Assembly: GCA_050949255.1 (NCBI GenBank)
Contig: JBMNFJ010000013.1
Coordinates: 26,108-90,107, forward strand
Source: UBA3941 sp002385665
Lineage (GTDB): Bacteria > Bacillota > Clostridia > Caldicoprobacterales > UBA3941
Direction: 5' to 3'
Length of the DNA stretch: 64,000 bases
How positions within the stretch are numbered: position 1 is the first letter of the stretch; the number at the start of each line of letters is the position of its first letter. Position numbers and translations under genes: made by a program. The notes under the pieces were generated by a model. The model searched no databases, was not told the origin of the DNA, and saw nothing but the letters and a program-made list of their open reading frames with translations. Positions 61,965 through 64,000 of the stretch are shown here, piece after piece.

Positions 61965-62014
61965 AATCAGGGCTGTTGTTAACTGGATTAATTAGTTATA
62001 CAACAGCCCTGATT
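61965..62014 (+). terminator. Terminator of the ECF/repeat-protein operon
   Basis: AATCAGGGCTGTTGT (61965-61979) pairs perfectly with ACAACAGCCCTGATT (62000-62014), a 15-base-pair stem, followed by a T-rich tail. Confidence 0.85.
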
Positions 62015-62137
62015 TACTTTATCTGATATGTCAATTCATTAACCGCCAGCTGAGCAAATAGACTAATAATGGTTTGAATGGAGGTATGTAGGTGTAAGTA
62101 TACTTAAAGGAAATATTGGGTTAAAGGAGGCAGATGC

Positions 62138-63808
62138 ATGGATTACAGTATACTAGTTGGCGGTGAAGCAGGGCAGGGGATGGATACCTTCGGCAGACTG
62201 CTGGAAAGGATCTTAAAGCGGTGCGGCTATTATGTGTTTTCCCATAGCGACTATATGTCGAGAATAAGGGGAGGACACAATTTTGTACAAATACGCTTTT
62301 CCGACAGGCCATTATACGGGTATGATCCCAAAGTGGATATAATATTCGCCCTTAGCGACGAGACCGTAGATATCCATAGCTCTAAATTGAGGGACAACGG
62401 TATGATCATATGTGATGAAGAAATTGGCAAACCTCGGGGCTTACCCCATTTTCCCCTTAGAAGGGTTGCTCAGGAAATAGGGAACCCAAGGGTCTATACC
62501 AGTATAGGTCTGGGTATCATCCTGAAGCTCTTTGGGCTGCCTGAAAATCTGGCACAAAAAGTAATAGAAGAGAATTTCCGCAGTGAGATAGCCGGACCAA
62601 ATATAGAAGCTATGGAAGCCGGCTATAATACGGTGGAAACGAAATATGAATTAGAACAATTTAAGGACGACCACATAATACTAAACGGAAGTGAAGCCTT
62701 AGCCTTAGGTGCTATAGCGGCGGGGTGCCGTTTCTATTGCGGATATCCCATGACCCCATCAACAGCTGTAATGACATATATGTCATCCAAGTCCGATGAG
62801 ATGGGAATAGTGGTAGAGCAGGTGGAGGACGAAGTTGCCGCCCTTAATATGGCCCTTGGCGCCTCCTATGCCGGTGTCAGATCCATGACCGGGTCCTCCG
62901 GTGGCGGATTTGCCCTTATGGTAGAGGCCCTTAGCCTGGCTGGTATGATCGAGACCCCTGTTGTAATAGTAAACGCGCAAAGGCCCGGACCGGCAACCGG
63001 CCTGCCCACCCGGACGGAGCAGGCGGATTTAAGATTTGTGATTCATGCAGGTCATGGGGAGTTCCCCAGGATGGTAATGGCCTTGAGAAGCCCTGAAGAT
63101 GCATTCTACCAGGCGGCCAGGGCTTTTAACATAGCGGATAAATACCAAATCCCTGTCATCTTAATGCTGGATCAGCACCTGGCAGATTATAAGATGACCA
63201 TAGCCCCCTTTGATTTCAGCAAAATACATATCGAAAGACATATCGCCCATGAAGAGGATATAGGTCCGGAGGAATATAAGAGGTATAAGATAACGGAAGA
63301 CGGAATATCCCCACGGCTTATCCCTGGTAAGGTCAAGGGACAGACAGTCCTGGTATCCAGTGATGAGCATGATGAAAAAGGGCATATAACGGAGAGCGCA
63401 AAGATGAGGACCGATATGGTAAACAAGCGCATGAGAAAACTTCAGGAGCTAAAACAGGAGATACAGGAGCCCTGGTTGGTAGGGGAGGAAAACCCCGAGA
63501 ACTTGATAGTTTGCTGGGGTTCTACCTATGGTGCCGTAAAGGAGGCTGTAGAGAGGCTGGTACAGGAGGGAGTATCTGTAGGAGCTCTTGTGTTTGGCGA
63601 TATATGGCCCTTCCCCACAGGACGGTTGGAGACACTGGCCCAGGGTGCGAAAAGGATTATAGATATCGAACAAAACGCCACTGCACAATTGGAGGGTATA
63701 ATCAGGGAAGAGGCTTTAATTAAGTGCAGCCATAGGATACTAAAATATGACGGTCGTCCCTTTAACTGTGATGAACTCTATACTACCTTAAGGGAGGAGA
63801 TTTTATGA
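62138..63808 (+). CDS. 2-oxoacid:ferredoxin oxidoreductase, alpha subunit with fused gamma domain
   Basis: A 556-residue subunit of a thiamine-diphosphate, CoA-dependent 2-oxoacid:ferredoxin oxidoreductase (KorA/VorB type). Residues 1-185 are the gamma domain (GGEAGQGMDTFGRLLERIL, GGHNFVQIRFSDRPLYGYDP). From about 187 is the alpha pyrimidine-binding part with YCGYPMTPSTAVMTYM, EVEDEVAALNMALGASYAGVRSMTGSSGGGFALM-like sequence (here EQVEDEVAALN), and GPATGLPTRTEQADL. A C-terminal transketolase-C-like domain ends at FPTGRLETL. GGAGG precedes the ATG. It overlaps the beta gene by four bases (ATGA). Substrate could be 2-oxoglutarate or a branched-chain 2-oxoacid. Confidence 0.95.
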   Translation: MDYSILVGGEAGQGMDTFGRLLERILKRCGYYVFSHSDYMSRIRGGHNFVQIRFSDRPLYGYDPKVDIIFALSDETVDIHSSKLRDNGMIICDEEIGKPRGLPHFPLRRVAQEIGNPRVYTSIGLGIILKLFGLPENLAQKVIEENFRSEIAGPNIEAMEAGYNTVETKYELEQFKDDHIILNGSEALALGAIAAGCRFYCGYPMTPSTAVMTYMSSKSDEMGIVVEQVEDEVAALNMALGASYAGVRSMTGSSGGGFALMVEALSLAGMIETPVVIVNAQRPGPATGLPTRTEQADLRFVIHAGHGEFPRMVMALRSPEDAFYQAARAFNIADKYQIPVILMLDQHLADYKMTIAPFDFSKIHIERHIAHEEDIGPEEYKRYKITEDGISPRLIPGKVKGQTVLVSSDEHDEKGHITESAKMRTDMVNKRMRKLQELKQEIQEPWLVGEENPENLIVCWGSTYGAVKEAVERLVQEGVSVGALVFGDIWPFPTGRLETLAQGAKRIIDIEQNATAQLEGIIREEALIKCSHRILKYDGRPFNCDELYTTLREEIL

Positions 63809-64000
63809 ACAGATGCGAATATAAGCTTTATAAACCGACATGGTGTCCGGGCTGTGGCAACTATTCCATTCATACCGCACTAAAACAAGCCTTGGAAGAG
63901 CTTGGATTAGCTCCTCATGAGGTAGTTTTGTCCTCCGGAATAGGTCAGGCAGCCAAGATGCCCCAGTATATAGACGTAAACGGTTTCAACGGGTTACACG
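63805..64000 (+). CDS. 2-oxoacid:ferredoxin oxidoreductase, beta subunit (3'-truncated by the window)
   Basis: The first 65 codons are present: MNRCEYKLYKPTWCPGCGNY, the typical CPGCG start of the thiamine-diphosphate-binding beta subunit, then HTALKQALEELGL and SSGIGQAAKMPQYID. GGAGG lies about eight bases before the ATG, which overlaps the alpha stop codon. It completes the enzyme with the preceding gene. Confidence 0.93.
   Translation, partial: MNRCEYKLYKPTWCPGCGNYSIHTALKQALEELGLAPHEVVLSSGIGQAAKMPQYIDVNGFNGLH

Overview
The window looks like chromosomal DNA from a low-to-moderate GC, anaerobic member of the Clostridia (Firmicutes). The evidence is a tyrosine T-box leader, a magnesium M-box leader, a large Alu-type SRP RNA followed by dnaX-ybaB-recR, RecD2, an Asp23-family protein, strong Shine-Dalgarno sites, corrinoid activation genes and a 2-oxoacid:ferredoxin oxidoreductase. 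I cannot fix genus or species from the sequence alone. No tRNA, CRISPR array, phage or intact transposase gene was seen.

1-25.4 kb is dense and mostly intact. It starts inside an RND efflux pump gene with a TetR regulator. Then come T-box/tyrS, an AraD-type epimerase, and M-box/mgtE. Next is a sugar locus (ribulokinase, GH172/DUF2961 hydrolase, GH116 hydrolase). After it lies a corrinoid locus: a HyuA-like ASKHA ATPase, a RACo-type Fe-S corrinoid activator, a PocR-AraC regulator and a B12-binding protein. The section closes with recD2, an Asp23-like gene on the minus strand, SRP RNA, dnaX, ybaB and recR. The corrinoid locus has a carrier protein and its reactivation machinery but no recognisable methyltransferase in the window.

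25.4-51.9 kb is an accessory, visibly AT-richer region of short genes, membrane proteins, lipoproteins, regulators and gene remnants. It begins with two degenerate copies of a non-coding repeat element. It contains a diguanylate cyclase behind its own c-di-GMP-I riboswitch, an MFS/acyltransferase convergent pair, an ECF sigma/anti-sigma/YfjL-like operon, a DUF2975/HTH pair behind a palindromic operator, and a Bce-type two-component/ABC module. The kinase, ATPase and permease of that module are frameshifted. From about 44.9 to 51.9 kb most genes carry one or more indels, which means either decay or local sequence error.

51.9-64 kb is intact again. It holds a likely glycan/sugar operon (UlaG-like lactonase, GH106-like 1002-residue hydrolase, Gfo/Idh oxidoreductase, aldo/keto reductase) and a ferredoxin-type aldo/keto reductase. 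Then comes a structured non-coding region, followed by an ECF sigma factor with a candidate autoregulatory promoter and a frameshifted beta-solenoid-like repeat protein. The window ends with the alpha (with fused gamma) and partial beta genes of a 2-oxoacid:ferredoxin oxidoreductase.

The observations most worth following up are the corrinoid locus with two adjacent ASKHA ATPases, a non-coding element shared between the leaders at 12.5 kb and 59.9 kb (with a shorter echo before araB), the ECF sigma plus repeat-protein pair, and the c-di-GMP feedback unit.
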